A stretch of DNA of 51,598 nucleotides from an uncultured Marinomonas sp. (GCA_938009755.1 CALLIL010000024.1:1-51598); one strand, 5' to 3'; counted from the stretch's first letter, positions 10,551 to 20,442 are shown. Notes: generated by a model not told the origin, from the sequence alone. A program made the numbers and translations.

Positions 10551-10853
10551 ATGGCAGTTACTCAATTGTTGATCCATGCGCCAACAGTCGATGCTTTAAA
10601 ACGCGCTCAGAATAACGCACGTAATTTACTGAAATTAGAATCCGATGCTCAAGTAGAAATCGTCGTTAATGGCCCAGCGGCCGCATTAGCCGTTACCTTA
10701 AATGACGAGGATATTTTGAGTAGATTAGTGATTTGTCGTAATAGCCTTCAAGCGCAATCCCTCACGGCTCAACCGGACGTGAAACAAGTCGATGCAGCGG
10801 TTCAGTACATTGCTCATCAGCAAATGAAAGGCTGGCCTTACATGCGAGCATAA
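10551..10853 (+). CDS. DsrE/F-like small protein co-transcribed with ABC importer
   Basis: 100 aa; VTQLLIHAPTVDALKRAQNNARNLLKLE..VEIVVNGPAAALAV pattern of DsrE-like proteins; 19 bp downstream of the ATPase gene; RBS aggat. Confidence 0.6.
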   Translation: MAVTQLLIHAPTVDALKRAQNNARNLLKLESDAQVEIVVNGPAAALAVTLNDEDILSRLVICRNSLQAQSLTAQPDVKQVDAAVQYIAHQQMKGWPYMRA

Positions 10854-10914
10854 GGCCTTTGGTCGGTGAATATTGATGTGTGTAAGAGAGAATATATAAA
10901 AGCTAGGGAAGGCT

Positions 10915-11265
10915 TTAATTATCTAAACGATGTGAATTTGCTATTTTTTCTCGAATCGCTTCACAAACAAAAGCATTTAAACTCTGCCCTTCAGCTGCAA
11001 CCACCGCTTCTCGATGTAAAGCTTCGCCTGTTCTGATATTAAACGATCCCTTACAAGGCTTTTGAGGAATTCGCTCCAGTTCCTTACAAGTTAAAAGGTA
11101 TTCATCGACCGAACGACGAAATTCAACATTAAGCTCTTTCAATGTCGTTGCTTCGTACGTAACAAGGTCACGAATAAAAGCAAGCTTACCAAATAGCGTG
11201 TTGCTTTCCAGATCTGGCTCAATCGTGCCGAAATAGTCTTTATATTGTAGATATTTCATAACCAA
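10915..11265 (-). CDS. hicB: HicB-family antitoxin
   Basis: YLQYKDYFGTIEPD..LFGKLAFIRDLVTYEA; C-terminal RHH-like GSFNIRTGEALHREAVVAAEGQSLNAFVCEAI. Confidence 0.85.
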   Translation of the reverse strand: MVMKYLQYKDYFGTIEPDLESNTLFGKLAFIRDLVTYEATTLKELNVEFRRSVDEYLLTCKELERIPQKPCKGSFNIRTGEALHREAVVAAEGQSLNAFVCEAIREKIANSHRLDN

Positions 11266-11504
11266 CCTTCTTCTATGAAATGCGCTTTCACCGACCTCAA
11301 GGCTCCGCCTTTTAACTCATTTTCAGGATGAGGTTTATGTAGTAGTAACATGACATCTTTGCCTTGATGATAAAAACGAACCCTCGAACCCGCCATTTCT
11401 TTCTTTTCATAGCCAAGTTGAGCTAACAAAGTAACCAAATCACTCCAAGGAAAAACTTTTCTGGCAGATCGAAGCTTTTCCATTAGCTTTTCTTGCTTAC
11501 CCAT
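11256..11504 (-). CDS. hicA: HicA-family mRNA interferase toxin
   Basis: GSRVRFYHQGKDVMLLLHKPHPENELKGGALRSVKAHFIEEGWL; overlaps hicB start. Confidence 0.88.
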   Translation of the reverse strand: MGKQEKLMEKLRSARKVFPWSDLVTLLAQLGYEKKEMAGSRVRFYHQGKDVMLLLHKPHPENELKGGALRSVKAHFIEEGWL

Positions 11505-11533
11505 AGTGCTTCTTCTTTCATCCTGAAAATAAG

Positions 11534-11562
11534 AGTATAGATGTCGACTCTAATCCAAGCAA
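11534..11562 (-). promoter_or_regulatory. Predicted hicAB promoter, TTGCTT-N17-TATACT
   Basis: -35 TTGCTT (reverse complement of 11557-11562), 17-bp spacer, -10 TATACT (reverse complement of 11534-11539), about 30 bp upstream of hicA. Confidence 0.5.
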
Positions 11563-11583
11563 CTATTTTTAGTTGCTTGGATT
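11552..11583. promoter_or_regulatory. Perfect 14-bp inverted repeat with TTTT loop, candidate HicB operator
   Basis: AATCCAAGCAACTA-TTTT-TAGTTGCTTGGATT; overlaps the predicted hicAB -35; no flanking U-tract typical of a terminator. Confidence 0.55.
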
Positions 11584-11699
11584 GGTGAGATTTGAAAGTA
11601 GGATTGTATTTAATTTTTAGCTGTGACGATGCTCAAATTACCTTAACCCAGTGGTTTATGTCTTTTTTGTTTGCAGACGCAAAGGGTTAACCATCAGTC

Positions 11700-12215
11700 T
11701 TAAGCAATTTTCGATTCGATTTTTGCCAGCCAAATTTGGTGGTTTTTTTGCGGCGAAATAATACCCGACAGTACTAGCCCTTTAAGACAGCCAAACCTTG
11801 AATGCCCTTCAACCAAGTGGTAATTATTATTCGTTATCAACATGATTGGTGGGCGAACCCATGTTCGATTTTCTTCCCAATGCTGAACTGTTGACTTGTT
11901 GTGACCAATTAAACTCCAATCATTTTCAGGTGCCACTCTTCGTGATTTTAAAGTGCACGTATCAGACCAATCTTTAAAATTTGAAAATATCGAAGCTTCA
12001 GCAATTTCACTGTAGCTGAGACGAACTAAAGTCCATTTCAAATTTGATATATCGATATCAGCATACTGCTCCTGGAAACCATAATTTCTGCCATGATCGG
12101 CGTAAAACTGTTCAATAACATCTAATGGTGTATTTGGTAGTTCAACAACCAAATCATCGATTAGGATATTACCTGCATCATCTGCGCTCAAATGCATCAG
12201 GTCACTGAATTTCAT
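11700..12215 (-). CDS. Hypothetical protein with ParB-like (EGHSRF) core
   Basis: VRPPIMLITNNNYHLVEGHSRFGCLKGLVLSGI..IWLAKI resembles the ParB/Srx GHxR region; no HTH apparent. Confidence 0.5.
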   Translation of the reverse strand: MKFSDLMHLSADDAGNILIDDLVVELPNTPLDVIEQFYADHGRNYGFQEQYADIDISNLKWTLVRLSYSEIAEASIFSNFKDWSDTCTLKSRRVAPENDWSLIGHNKSTVQHWEENRTWVRPPIMLITNNNYHLVEGHSRFGCLKGLVLSGIISPQKNHQIWLAKIESKIA

Positions 12216-12370
12216 AGAGGTCCTGTTTAATTTTGAGGGAGTATAAAAGATTTTTAATAGTGATCATGCGCATACACACATTTTCAAAACTGTTTTATCG
12301 CCCTATAAAGCAAGGGTTATAAAACCATTACTAGAGCTATTAACAAGCCCGAAATTTAGTAAGACAACTT

Positions 12371-12392
12371 GTCGGAATAAATTCCGACCTAC
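12371..12392 (-). repeat. REP-like element 1
   Basis: Minus strand GTAG-GTCGGAATTTATTCCGAC: GTAG head plus palindrome. Confidence 0.55.
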
Positions 12393-12446
12393 CGAAGTTA
12401 GAGATTTTCCTAAATTTTCCCTTTGAAAAATGGAGGTGAATCAAAC

Positions 12447-12476
12447 GGCAGATCACACTTCGTTCATCTGCCCTAC
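12447..12476 (-). repeat. REP-like element 2
   Basis: Minus strand GTAGGGCAGATGAACGAAGTGTGATCTGCC: GTAG head plus GGCAGAT/ATCTGCC stem. Confidence 0.55.
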
Positions 12477-12490
12477 ATAACAGGGAATGA

Positions 12491-13276
12491 TTAAAGGTTG
12501 GCTTTTATCTGAAAGACGACTTCTCCGCCGTCGAAGACGCACAGCTCCCCTTCTTCCATTTGTTCCCATTTTTCATCTTGGGTTAGAGGTTGTGTGGCGA
12601 TGACGGTGACGACGTCTTTGTCTGTGGTGACTTCTTTGAAGTCGATGATGACGTCTTCGTCCGATAAGGTGGCTTTTTTAAAGGGTGCTCGGCGGGTGAT
12701 CCAATGAAGTTTGGTGGTGCAGAAGCAATATAATTTGTCGCCATCGGACAGCATCATATTGAAGACGCCTTTCTCTTTGAGCTGCAATGCCAACTGAGAT
12801 AAAGCCTCAGACAATACATCAAGTGCAGGCTCTAGATCATCAAATCGCGATTGCAATTGCTCTATGATCCAGCAAAAAGCTCGCTCTGAATCTGTGCTGC
12901 CAAGCGGGTGATGTTGAGTGATTGATAACTCGTCCGCGTTCTCCAATTGTCCGTTATGAGCGTAAGACCATGTTTTACCCCACAACAATCGACTAAACGG
13001 ATGCGTATTCAGCAAGCAGACGCCGCCAACATTGGCTTGGCGGATGTGACTAATAACAATGTCGCACTTTAATGACGTGCTACTGATGATTTCTGCCATG
13101 TCTGAATCAGCACTTGGTCTTGGGTCGTGTACTGACCACACATCGCCATCGCGATACATGGCCATTCCCCAACCATCTTTATGTGGCCCTGTTCGGCCTC
13201 CTCGTGCGCGTAACCCTGAAAAACTAAAACAAATATCTGTTGGCACGTTGGCGCTCATGCCTAATAACTCACACAT
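12491..13276 (-). CDS. Class II glutamine amidotransferase (YafJ-like)
   Basis: MCELLGMSANVPTD with N-terminal catalytic Cys, GPHKDGWGMA, SHIRQANVG, NTHPF, AHNG. Confidence 0.9.
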   Translation of the reverse strand: MCELLGMSANVPTDICFSFSGLRARGGRTGPHKDGWGMAMYRDGDVWSVHDPRPSADSDMAEIISSTSLKCDIVISHIRQANVGGVCLLNTHPFSRLLWGKTWSYAHNGQLENADELSITQHHPLGSTDSERAFCWIIEQLQSRFDDLEPALDVLSEALSQLALQLKEKGVFNMMLSDGDKLYCFCTTKLHWITRRAPFKKATLSDEDVIIDFKEVTTDKDVVTVIATQPLTQDEKWEQMEEGELCVFDGGEVVFQIKANL

Positions 13277-15179
13277 TTTCTACATCATCACGTTTAAGTT
13301 TACGGTTCTTTTTCATCACTAAATACAAGAATATACCGCCACCGAGAACCAAAATACCGATGAAGTTTAATGCCAAGTACATGGCCCATTCTTGTGTTGA
13401 TAACGCCTCAGATTCTTCTTCAACAATATCTTCTGCTTCAACAAGGTTTTCTGTGCTTGGCGCTGTACTGTTTAGCTCGTTGACAATGGAAAGGTCTGCT
13501 GGCGCGATGCTTGGCATGAGCTCTTCATCCATGGCGTCCGCTATCTCAGCCGCTTCCGCCACTGGCGCTTCTGTGCCTTTGCTAAGCACAGGAATCTGGT
13601 CACCTTCTCGAACATAGTTCCAATACGGCGTCCAATAGTCGAAGCGCAAGCCTGTTTGCGTTACACCAACCAATCTCGCTCTCACGGTCGCCTTGGTATT
13701 TGTATTGACTGATAAGGTGCTTTCCCAATAGCCTTCACCTAGCAAGCTCATGAGTTTGGTTTCTTTTTCACCATTTCCATAGACGACTTCAATTTGTACG
13801 TTTGAACGCAGCATATTAAGGCGCAAACTTTCTGGTTTCGCTGTGAACGTCAGTAAATTGCCGCCAGAGTTTACGCCTTCAAACAAAATACCTGGATGCA
13901 CAGTGAAATGCTGACTGAGTTGTCGAGCAAAGGTTTTGCCATCCACCAAACTAATGAGCGCATAATGGCCGGGTTCTGATATGCCTGGTATTCTTTTCTT
14001 AAATTGACTTTTGGCTTTCGCCATTTCGTGAGTCGATATCGTCTCTTGCTTTTCCCCGTTGAAGCGCACTAAAGTCTGTTTCACAGTCAGTAAATTCAAG
14101 ATATCGTTGTCTTCAATTAACGTGTCTTTTTCAAATAAACCGACCGTTGAGAAAATAGGCTCGTCTTGAAACAATACTGGCGCAATCACTGTGGCTTGTG
14201 CGCTTAAATGTGTAATGACTCGAATGCTACTTCGCTCTAAATCCACATTGTTTACTTGCCATTCTCCATCGTCTGGTCGAAGCACCGAAATCAAGGTGTA
14301 ATGCTCTGATGCGGCGACAGAAGTGCTGTTGTTATTGACTAACGATAGTGTCTGCCCATTTGGTTTTACGATCTGAGGCTGTATTCCGTTTTCATGGAAC
14401 ACGACCAATGTCAGTTCATCAATTGCACTATCGACAAAGAAGGTATTGCCATCAAATGGGATTTCATCGGAAGGAGACGCTTGGGCGAATATTCGATCAA
14501 ATGTATCCAATAAGTCTTCTGGAACCGCGACTTCGGTATGCGTTGCATCGGTTTTTACTGACAAATCTTCCAATAGATCTTCGTCTGTGTAACCTGTCAT
14601 CGAAATGGTGTGAAGATGAATGTCTTTCTCAACCAACTTCTCGGTTAACTCATTAAGCAAACGATGTCGTGATGCTTGATTCACCGCGTCGTCTAAGCTG
14701 ACATCAACCATGCCATCGGTCACGAGAATCCAATGACGATTAAAGCCTGCATCAAGGTCGCCAGTATCTGGTGTATTTAATAATGTGGTAATGATGGCTT
14801 CTAAATCCGTTTGCACATCTTCTGTGACATAACTGTTTAGGTAGTTTTCGAGCTTGGCTTTGGTGTCTTTATTGATAGGTGCTTCAGGCAATAATACGCG
14901 AGGGACTTCACCAAACAACCACACGCCAAGCGTGGCTTCTTCTTCTGGCGCAAGGTTGGAAATAAGACGTAGCGCTTCCGACGTCAGTCGATCAGGGTCA
15001 CTGATCAACATACTGCCAGAGGCGTCAACAATGACACGAAATTGCGTGTCCGCTTTGATTGCCGGTGAAACAAAAGATAATACCGACGTTAATAACAACA
15101 CAGTGTTTACTTTCAACCACTTCACTTTTGCGAACTCCTGAATAACAACTTTGCTGACATTAGCGACTTTATAGTGCAT
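13269..15179 (-). CDS. von Willebrand factor A domain membrane protein (TIGR03503-like)
   Basis: Signal/anchor, FRVIVDASGSML (MIDAS), C-terminal TM helix WAMYLALNFIGILVLGGGIFLYLVMKKNRK. Confidence 0.8.
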   Translation of the reverse strand: MHYKVANVSKVVIQEFAKVKWLKVNTVLLLTSVLSFVSPAIKADTQFRVIVDASGSMLISDPDRLTSEALRLISNLAPEEEATLGVWLFGEVPRVLLPEAPINKDTKAKLENYLNSYVTEDVQTDLEAIITTLLNTPDTGDLDAGFNRHWILVTDGMVDVSLDDAVNQASRHRLLNELTEKLVEKDIHLHTISMTGYTDEDLLEDLSVKTDATHTEVAVPEDLLDTFDRIFAQASPSDEIPFDGNTFFVDSAIDELTLVVFHENGIQPQIVKPNGQTLSLVNNNSTSVAASEHYTLISVLRPDDGEWQVNNVDLERSSIRVITHLSAQATVIAPVLFQDEPIFSTVGLFEKDTLIEDNDILNLLTVKQTLVRFNGEKQETISTHEMAKAKSQFKKRIPGISEPGHYALISLVDGKTFARQLSQHFTVHPGILFEGVNSGGNLLTFTAKPESLRLNMLRSNVQIEVVYGNGEKETKLMSLLGEGYWESTLSVNTNTKATVRARLVGVTQTGLRFDYWTPYWNYVREGDQIPVLSKGTEAPVAEAAEIADAMDEELMPSIAPADLSIVNELNSTAPSTENLVEAEDIVEEESEALSTQEWAMYLALNFIGILVLGGGIFLYLVMKKNRKLKRDDVENV

Positions 15180-15184
15180 TAACG

Positions 15185-15664
15185 CTAGGTTAAATCAAAA
15201 GGCTCCGGCATGCCATGAACCCATTTTATAATGTGCGTTTCCCAGTCCTCTTCTTCGACCGTATTTTCATTCACTGCGTAATGTTGAACCGTTAACCCTT
15301 GGCGAAGCATTTCTTTATTATTACCAATCACCAAAGGATGCCAGTTTGGCAATTCGTTGGTTTCATGCAACACACGATAACTGCATGTGTCAGGTAACCA
15401 TTTGAATTCATCAATTTGCTCTGGCGTCAGTGTAATACAAGTAGGTACTTTATTCTGACGTGTTTCATAAACCTTACATTGGCAGGTTTTGATGTTTAAC
15501 TGATGACACGAAAGATTGGTGTAATAAATGTCATCCGTGTCTTCATCTTGCAGTTTTTGCAAACAACACTTACCACAACCATCACAAATAGATTCCCATT
15601 CTTGTGGTGACATTTGCTCTAATGGAATGGTTTTCCAAAATGGCTCTCGACGTTTTGCAATCAT
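15185..15664 (-). CDS. ycgN: YcgN/UPF0260 cysteine-cluster protein
   Basis: WESICDGCGKCCLQKLQDEDTDDIYYTNLSCHQLNIKTCQCKVYETR. Confidence 0.9.
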   Translation of the reverse strand: MIAKRREPFWKTIPLEQMSPQEWESICDGCGKCCLQKLQDEDTDDIYYTNLSCHQLNIKTCQCKVYETRQNKVPTCITLTPEQIDEFKWLPDTCSYRVLHETNELPNWHPLVIGNNKEMLRQGLTVQHYAVNENTVEEEDWETHIIKWVHGMPEPFDLT

Positions 15665-15666
15665 GA

Positions 15667-15960
15667 TTAGTAAGTCGCTTTCGTCGGCGTCATATAAGCG
15701 TCAAGCAAAGACTCTTCTTTCACCGGAGGAAGTTGTAAGTAGTAACCTTTCTCTCGAATATCGGCGATCACATTCTCTGCATTGGCTCGGGCCAATTTGC
15801 TGTCTGGTTTCAACAACATCGTCATGGCACTGATGCCTTTTCCAAACAAAGCCATTAACTCGTCTGGAATGTCTTTTAATCCTGCGCTTTTTTCGACGTA
15901 CAAGTACATGCCTTCATTTTTGCTAGAGCGAAATACTTCTACGATTAGGTGCTGTTTCAT
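15667..15960 (-). CDS. ycgL: YcgL domain protein
   Basis: [35 protein letters not shown]..; adjacent to ycgN and rnd. Confidence 0.88.
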   Translation of the reverse strand: MKQHLIVEVFRSSKNEGMYLYVEKSAGLKDIPDELMALFGKGISAMTMLLKPDSKLARANAENVIADIREKGYYLQLPPVKEESLLDAYMTPTKATY

Positions 15961-15982
15961 AAGGATCTGATTCTTAATAAAG

Positions 15983-17119
15983 TTACTTTTTGAATTTTTC
16001 TAACACGGGTTCCACAATAACGTCACGTCGCCAACCTGTCATGGCTGGATTTGCCCAATCAATCTCGGTGCCATCAAACAAATGGCGAACGATCGGATCA
16101 AGTAACTTACGTTTCATCATGGCTTCTGGGGCGATGTTTAACGCGGCCGCTTGCTCACGGACGAACGCTTTAATCTTTTTCGTTAACTCACCCGCTTGAG
16201 AAGGCAATGGTATTTCCAATGGCAATTGATGTTCGTCGGTCGCTAATTCATTTACCAAAGCAACGTTTTTCAAAATGATGTCGCCATACAAACGATGTTG
16301 ACGCCCTGTTAGCTCTTCTGCGTCTGAAATCGCTTTGTGGTGTGTCGGTAAAATCTTCGACAAACACCACAAGGTACGATCTTTTAAAATCTGACCTTTT
16401 GGCACATTTTCTTTGCGGGCTTGTTCATCACGCCAAATAAAGAGCAATCGCAATAAAGATAATCCCGCTGGAGACAAGCGCCATGCGGTTTTCACATTGG
16501 CCCAATTTCGCTCTGGATCGGCGTTCATTCTGAACTGCCATTTCAATGATTCTGCGTCTTCCATTACCCATTCGAGCATATTTTTTGCTTCTAAACGGGC
16601 TATTTGTAATGGGTACATTTGCGCCAAATACACGACATCTAATGCGGCGTAACGCTTCTGTGCATCCGTTAATGGTCGCTGTGTCCAATCGGAACGGGTT
16701 TCGTCCTTTGCCACTTCAATCTTTAAGTATTCGTGAATCAGCTTCACATAACTCAATGACCACTGAGCGCCCGCATAGGCTTCGCCTATTTGAGTGTCGT
16801 AAAATGGCGTTGGTAAAACACCAAGCAAGCGATCGAAGACATCTAAATCTTCTGAGCAAGCATGAAAGACTTTCATAACCGATGGATTGACCATCAAGCT
16901 ACGAAGCGGCTCCCATTTATCGATACTTAACGGATCAATCAAGACAGCTTTTTCGCCTTCACTAATCTGAATGAGCCCTGTAATAGGAAAATATGTGGTG
17001 CGACGAATGAACTCTGTGTCTACGGCGATCATCGGCAAATCTGCCCAATAATTACACCATGTTGCCAGCGACTCATTGTCATCAACCCAAATAATATTCA
17101 GAGCATCTTGTTCATTCAT
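15983..17119 (-). CDS. rnd: Ribonuclease D
   Basis: [53 protein letters not shown]. Confidence 0.93.
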   Translation of the reverse strand: MNEQDALNIIWVDDNESLATWCNYWADLPMIAVDTEFIRRTTYFPITGLIQISEGEKAVLIDPLSIDKWEPLRSLMVNPSVMKVFHACSEDLDVFDRLLGVLPTPFYDTQIGEAYAGAQWSLSYVKLIHEYLKIEVAKDETRSDWTQRPLTDAQKRYAALDVVYLAQMYPLQIARLEAKNMLEWVMEDAESLKWQFRMNADPERNWANVKTAWRLSPAGLSLLRLLFIWRDEQARKENVPKGQILKDRTLWCLSKILPTHHKAISDAEELTGRQHRLYGDIILKNVALVNELATDEHQLPLEIPLPSQAGELTKKIKAFVREQAAALNIAPEAMMKRKLLDPIVRHLFDGTEIDWANPAMTGWRRDVIVEPVLEKFKK

Positions 17120-17120
17120 A

Positions 17121-17714
17121 CTAGAGTATTTTCCGTCCCTCTAGCGCAAGCGCCAGAGTGTTCCCATCCACGTATTCCAATTCGCCACCCATTGGCACGC
17201 CATGAGCAATGCGGCTTACGTTGATGTTTAATGTTTTTAGTTTCTCCGCGATATAATGACAAGTTGCCTCGCCTTCTACCGTTGAGTTTGTGGCGATAAT
17301 CGCCTCTTCTACTTTATTGTGCTGAACTAAGGTTTCTAAACGATCTAAACCAAGCTCTTCAGGGCCAATGCCATCAATCGGTGACAAGTGGCCAAGCAGT
17401 ACAAAATAGCGACCAGAATACGTGCCTGCGGATTCAATCGCGATCACATCTGCGGGTGTTTCTACAATACACAGACGCTTCGCATCACGTTCTGAGTCTT
17501 GGCAAATCTGACATTCCGACTCTTCTGTCAGTGTTCTACAACTTGAGCAGCGCCCGACTTTGTCGAGCGCCTCTCGTAATGCGAGTGCCAATTTATCTGC
17601 CCCTTGATGATCTCGTTCCAATAAATACAAGGCCATTTTTTGAGCCGATCTTGGACCGACACCAGGTAAACAACGCAAGGACTCGATCAATTCTTTAATT
17701 AAGGGACTAAACAA
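17121..17714 (-). CDS. recR: Recombination protein RecR
   Basis: [26 protein letters not shown], CxxC zinc finger, Toprim, [18 protein letters not shown]-like end. Confidence 0.95.
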   Translation of the reverse strand: MFSPLIKELIESLRCLPGVGPRSAQKMALYLLERDHQGADKLALALREALDKVGRCSSCRTLTEESECQICQDSERDAKRLCIVETPADVIAIESAGTYSGRYFVLLGHLSPIDGIGPEELGLDRLETLVQHNKVEEAIIATNSTVEGEATCHYIAEKLKTLNINVSRIAHGVPMGGELEYVDGNTLALALEGRKIL

Positions 17715-17723
17715 AATGCTCTC

Positions 17724-18050
17724 CTAGAACGGCATTTTAAAACCTGGTGGCAAAGACATACCTGCTGTCGCTGCTTCCATTTTTTCTTTTTGACCAACTT
17801 CAATGTTACGAACCGCATCGTTAATTGCAGCGGCAACAAGGTCTTCCAACATTTCTTTATCATCTTCAAACAAAGAATCGTCGATAGAAACGCGCTTCAC
17901 ATCGTGGCGCCCCGTCATGACGATTTTAACCAAGCCTGCGCCAGATTGACCTTCTACTTCCATGTTTGCCACTTCTTCTTGCGCTTTCTGCATGTTTTCC
18001 TGCATCTGCTGCGCTTGGCGCATCATGTTACCCATTCCACCTTTAAACAT
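17724..18050 (-). CDS. ybaB: YbaB/EbfC nucleoid-associated protein
   Basis: [57 protein letters not shown]; dnaX-ybaB-recR order. Confidence 0.93.
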   Translation of the reverse strand: MFKGGMGNMMRQAQQMQENMQKAQEEVANMEVEGQSGAGLVKIVMTGRHDVKRVSIDDSLFEDDKEMLEDLVAAAINDAVRNIEVGQKEKMEAATAGMSLPPGFKMPF

Positions 18051-18067
18051 AGTTTTTTCTCTCCAAT

Positions 18068-20347
18068 TTAGGCTTTAACTTTAACGGTATCGTAAACCAA
18101 TTGCGCGCCCATCGTAGTCGATAAAGCTTGCACAACAGGGTGTGAATTTAAGTACTCAATGGCCACCTGTAACGCTTCTGCGCGCTTACTGGCGGCAAAC
18201 TCTTCTGCGGTAACGCCTTGTGTTTCTTCTACAGTATCAATAATCAAAGGCACTGCGGAATCAAAAAAGTCCCCAAGTGCGCCTTGAATTTGCTCATAAC
18301 GCGCTTGATTCAACATGTGCCCGTATTCTAATGGCACTTGCAAGCGAACGCCCTGATCACTGGCGTCAATCAAGCTGGAATTCATCAGTATATTTTGCAC
18401 TAAGCCTGTCAAAGGCAAGCGCGGCGCCACCAGCCACCAAAGTTTCATGGTTAATTCGTTGTAGTGATGTATCTCTGGTAACGGCATTCCTAGCGCTGGC
18501 TGAGCGATTGTATCTGGTATTTTTGACAAACGTGAATCAGGCTCGTTTGATTCTTCTGTTTCTACATTGTCGTTTGCATCGATTTCAGATGTGTCGGCAC
18601 CTAACGCTTCAACCAGCTCTGCTGCTGGGTTATAAGGGTCAACCACATCCGCAATGGCGCGTTCTTCGGCCTCTTCATCATCGTCATCGTCGTCTGTTTC
18701 TTGATTGTCTTCTTCAAAAGCGGACTCTGCGATCACAAAGGGTTTGTGCGTTATCTCAGCGTTTTCTGTTTCTTGATCAGTACTTTCTGATTCAAGAGCG
18801 CCTGACTCAGGAACGTCTAATTCTCGCGTTTCTGTTTCTAAAACCTCTGCCGCAGCCGTTTCTGTCATTGGGCTCGGCATTTCGACTACAGGACGATTTT
18901 CTGTCTGAGGGTTGTCTTCAGAAACGTCTGCTTCTTTCTCCGTCGCCTCTGCTGCTTGTTCTTCTGTTGCCTCTTCCCAAGGTGGACGCTCTGAAGACGA
19001 TGCTTTTTCTGTAGACAATGTTTTTTCTGAAGTGTCTATTGGTGCGGCTTCAGAAGGCGTTGCTGGTGAAGACAGTGTTTCTTCTGCTTCTACACGCTTT
19101 ACTGTGCTTAAAGCATCTTTATCTTCTAATGTAGTAGATTCTACTTCACCAGATTGCTCAGTTTTTTTTTCCGCGTCATTCCCAGCTGGAATATAAGATT
19201 CTGCCGGTACGGATTCTGCTTGCACAACTGGAGGCGCGTCGTTGCTGACCATCATTGGCGGCGCTGGACGGAATGCGATTAATCTAAGAATCAGCATTTC
19301 AAAGCCCGCTCGAACCGAGTGCGCTAAAGGCAAATCACGACGGCCAATCAACAAACTCTGATACATCACTTGGATTTCTTCTGAGCTCACATTGGCAGCG
19401 ATGGCTTTGATTCGATCCAAATCCCCAAGCTGATCCGCCAACGCGCCCGGCACCTGTTGCTCAATCGCGACGCGATGCAAGCTTTCCAATAAGCTGCCAC
19501 AAATGGCACTAAAATCTGGCTGATAATCGGCGAGCTGTTCAATACGAGACAAAACTTGCGCGGCGTTTTTCGAGGCGATGCTTTCCAACAAATCCAATAT
19601 TTGAGACTGATTCACCAACCCCAACATAGCGGTTACGCCAGACTCCGAAATTGTGCCGTTACCAAATGCAATGGCTTGATCGGTTAAGCTTAAAGCGTCA
19701 CGCATACTGCCGTTGGCAGCTTGGCCAATTTGCCATAAAGCTGGCTGATCAAAGTTGATTTGCTCTGAACCCAACACCGTCTGTAGATAATCGACCACTC
19801 TCTGCGCCGACATATTTTTCAGGTTGAACTGCAAACAACGAGACAAAATCGTCACCGGCAATTTTTGAGGGTCTGTCGTCGCCAATAAAAATTTGACGTG
19901 CTCTGGTGGTTCTTCAAGGGTTTTTAGCAAGGCATTAAAAGAGTGAGTCGACAACATGTGCACTTCGTCTATCAGATAGACTTTGAAACGGCCACGAGTT
20001 GGCGCATATTGCACGTTTTCTAAAAGCTCACGTGTGTCTTCTACTTTGGTACGAGAAGCGGCATCGACTTCAATTAAGTCAATAAAGCGGCCTTCTGCAA
20101 TTTCGCGACAGCTGTCACAAGTGCCACAAGGTTCAGGAGAAATTCCGTTGGTTTCACAGTTTAAGCATTTGGCAAAAATACGCGCGATGGTGGTTTTACC
20201 GACACCACGTGTTCCTGTAAACAAATAGGCGTGATGCAAACGTTGTTGACGTAATGCGTTAACCAATGCTTGAAGAACGTGATCTTGCCCCGCCATTTCA
20301 AGAAAGGTTTGCGGGCGCCATTTTCGTGCTAAAACTTGATAACTCAT
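18068..20347 (-). CDS. dnaX: DNA polymerase III subunit tau (and putative gamma by -1 frameshift)
   Basis: [57 protein letters not shown]; long acidic linker. Confidence 0.95.
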   Translation of the reverse strand: MSYQVLARKWRPQTFLEMAGQDHVLQALVNALRQQRLHHAYLFTGTRGVGKTTIARIFAKCLNCETNGISPEPCGTCDSCREIAEGRFIDLIEVDAASRTKVEDTRELLENVQYAPTRGRFKVYLIDEVHMLSTHSFNALLKTLEEPPEHVKFLLATTDPQKLPVTILSRCLQFNLKNMSAQRVVDYLQTVLGSEQINFDQPALWQIGQAANGSMRDALSLTDQAIAFGNGTISESGVTAMLGLVNQSQILDLLESIASKNAAQVLSRIEQLADYQPDFSAICGSLLESLHRVAIEQQVPGALADQLGDLDRIKAIAANVSSEEIQVMYQSLLIGRRDLPLAHSVRAGFEMLILRLIAFRPAPPMMVSNDAPPVVQAESVPAESYIPAGNDAEKKTEQSGEVESTTLEDKDALSTVKRVEAEETLSSPATPSEAAPIDTSEKTLSTEKASSSERPPWEEATEEQAAEATEKEADVSEDNPQTENRPVVEMPSPMTETAAAEVLETETRELDVPESGALESESTDQETENAEITHKPFVIAESAFEEDNQETDDDDDDEEAEERAIADVVDPYNPAAELVEALGADTSEIDANDNVETEESNEPDSRLSKIPDTIAQPALGMPLPEIHHYNELTMKLWWLVAPRLPLTGLVQNILMNSSLIDASDQGVRLQVPLEYGHMLNQARYEQIQGALGDFFDSAVPLIIDTVEETQGVTAEEFAASKRAEALQVAIEYLNSHPVVQALSTTMGAQLVYDTVKVKA
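19162..19170 (-). promoter_or_regulatory. A9 slippery run in dnaX (candidate programmed -1 frameshift/slippage site)
   Basis: mRNA GCG GAA AAA AAA ACT GAG; -1 reading gives AAA AAC TGA, i.e. a stop after one extra codon at residue ~396. Confidence 0.6.
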
Positions 20348-20442
20348 GATGAATACTGGCTACTAAAAAGCGATTTTTCAATTGTACGGTAGTCCGAACA
20401 ATTTCGAAACCATTCTTAGCCTAATGAAGACGTTAGAAGAAA

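Noticed and set aside
11643-11690. TTAACCC...GGGTTAA inverted repeat, considered as an integron attC site near hicAB
   Set aside because: The end does not match the GTTRRRY core and the arms lack attC architecture; no integrase or gene-cassette array is visible
13240-13617. 125-aa Ser-rich ORF antisense to the VWA gene
   Set aside because: Low-complexity antisense translation of the acidic/Ala-rich VWA tail
18277-19014. 245-aa plus-strand ORF opposite dnaX, plus a 94-aa ORF at 18912-19196
   Set aside because: Antisense to the low-complexity acidic linker of DnaX; Leu/Arg/Ser-rich composition is a codon-bias shadow and no RBS is evident
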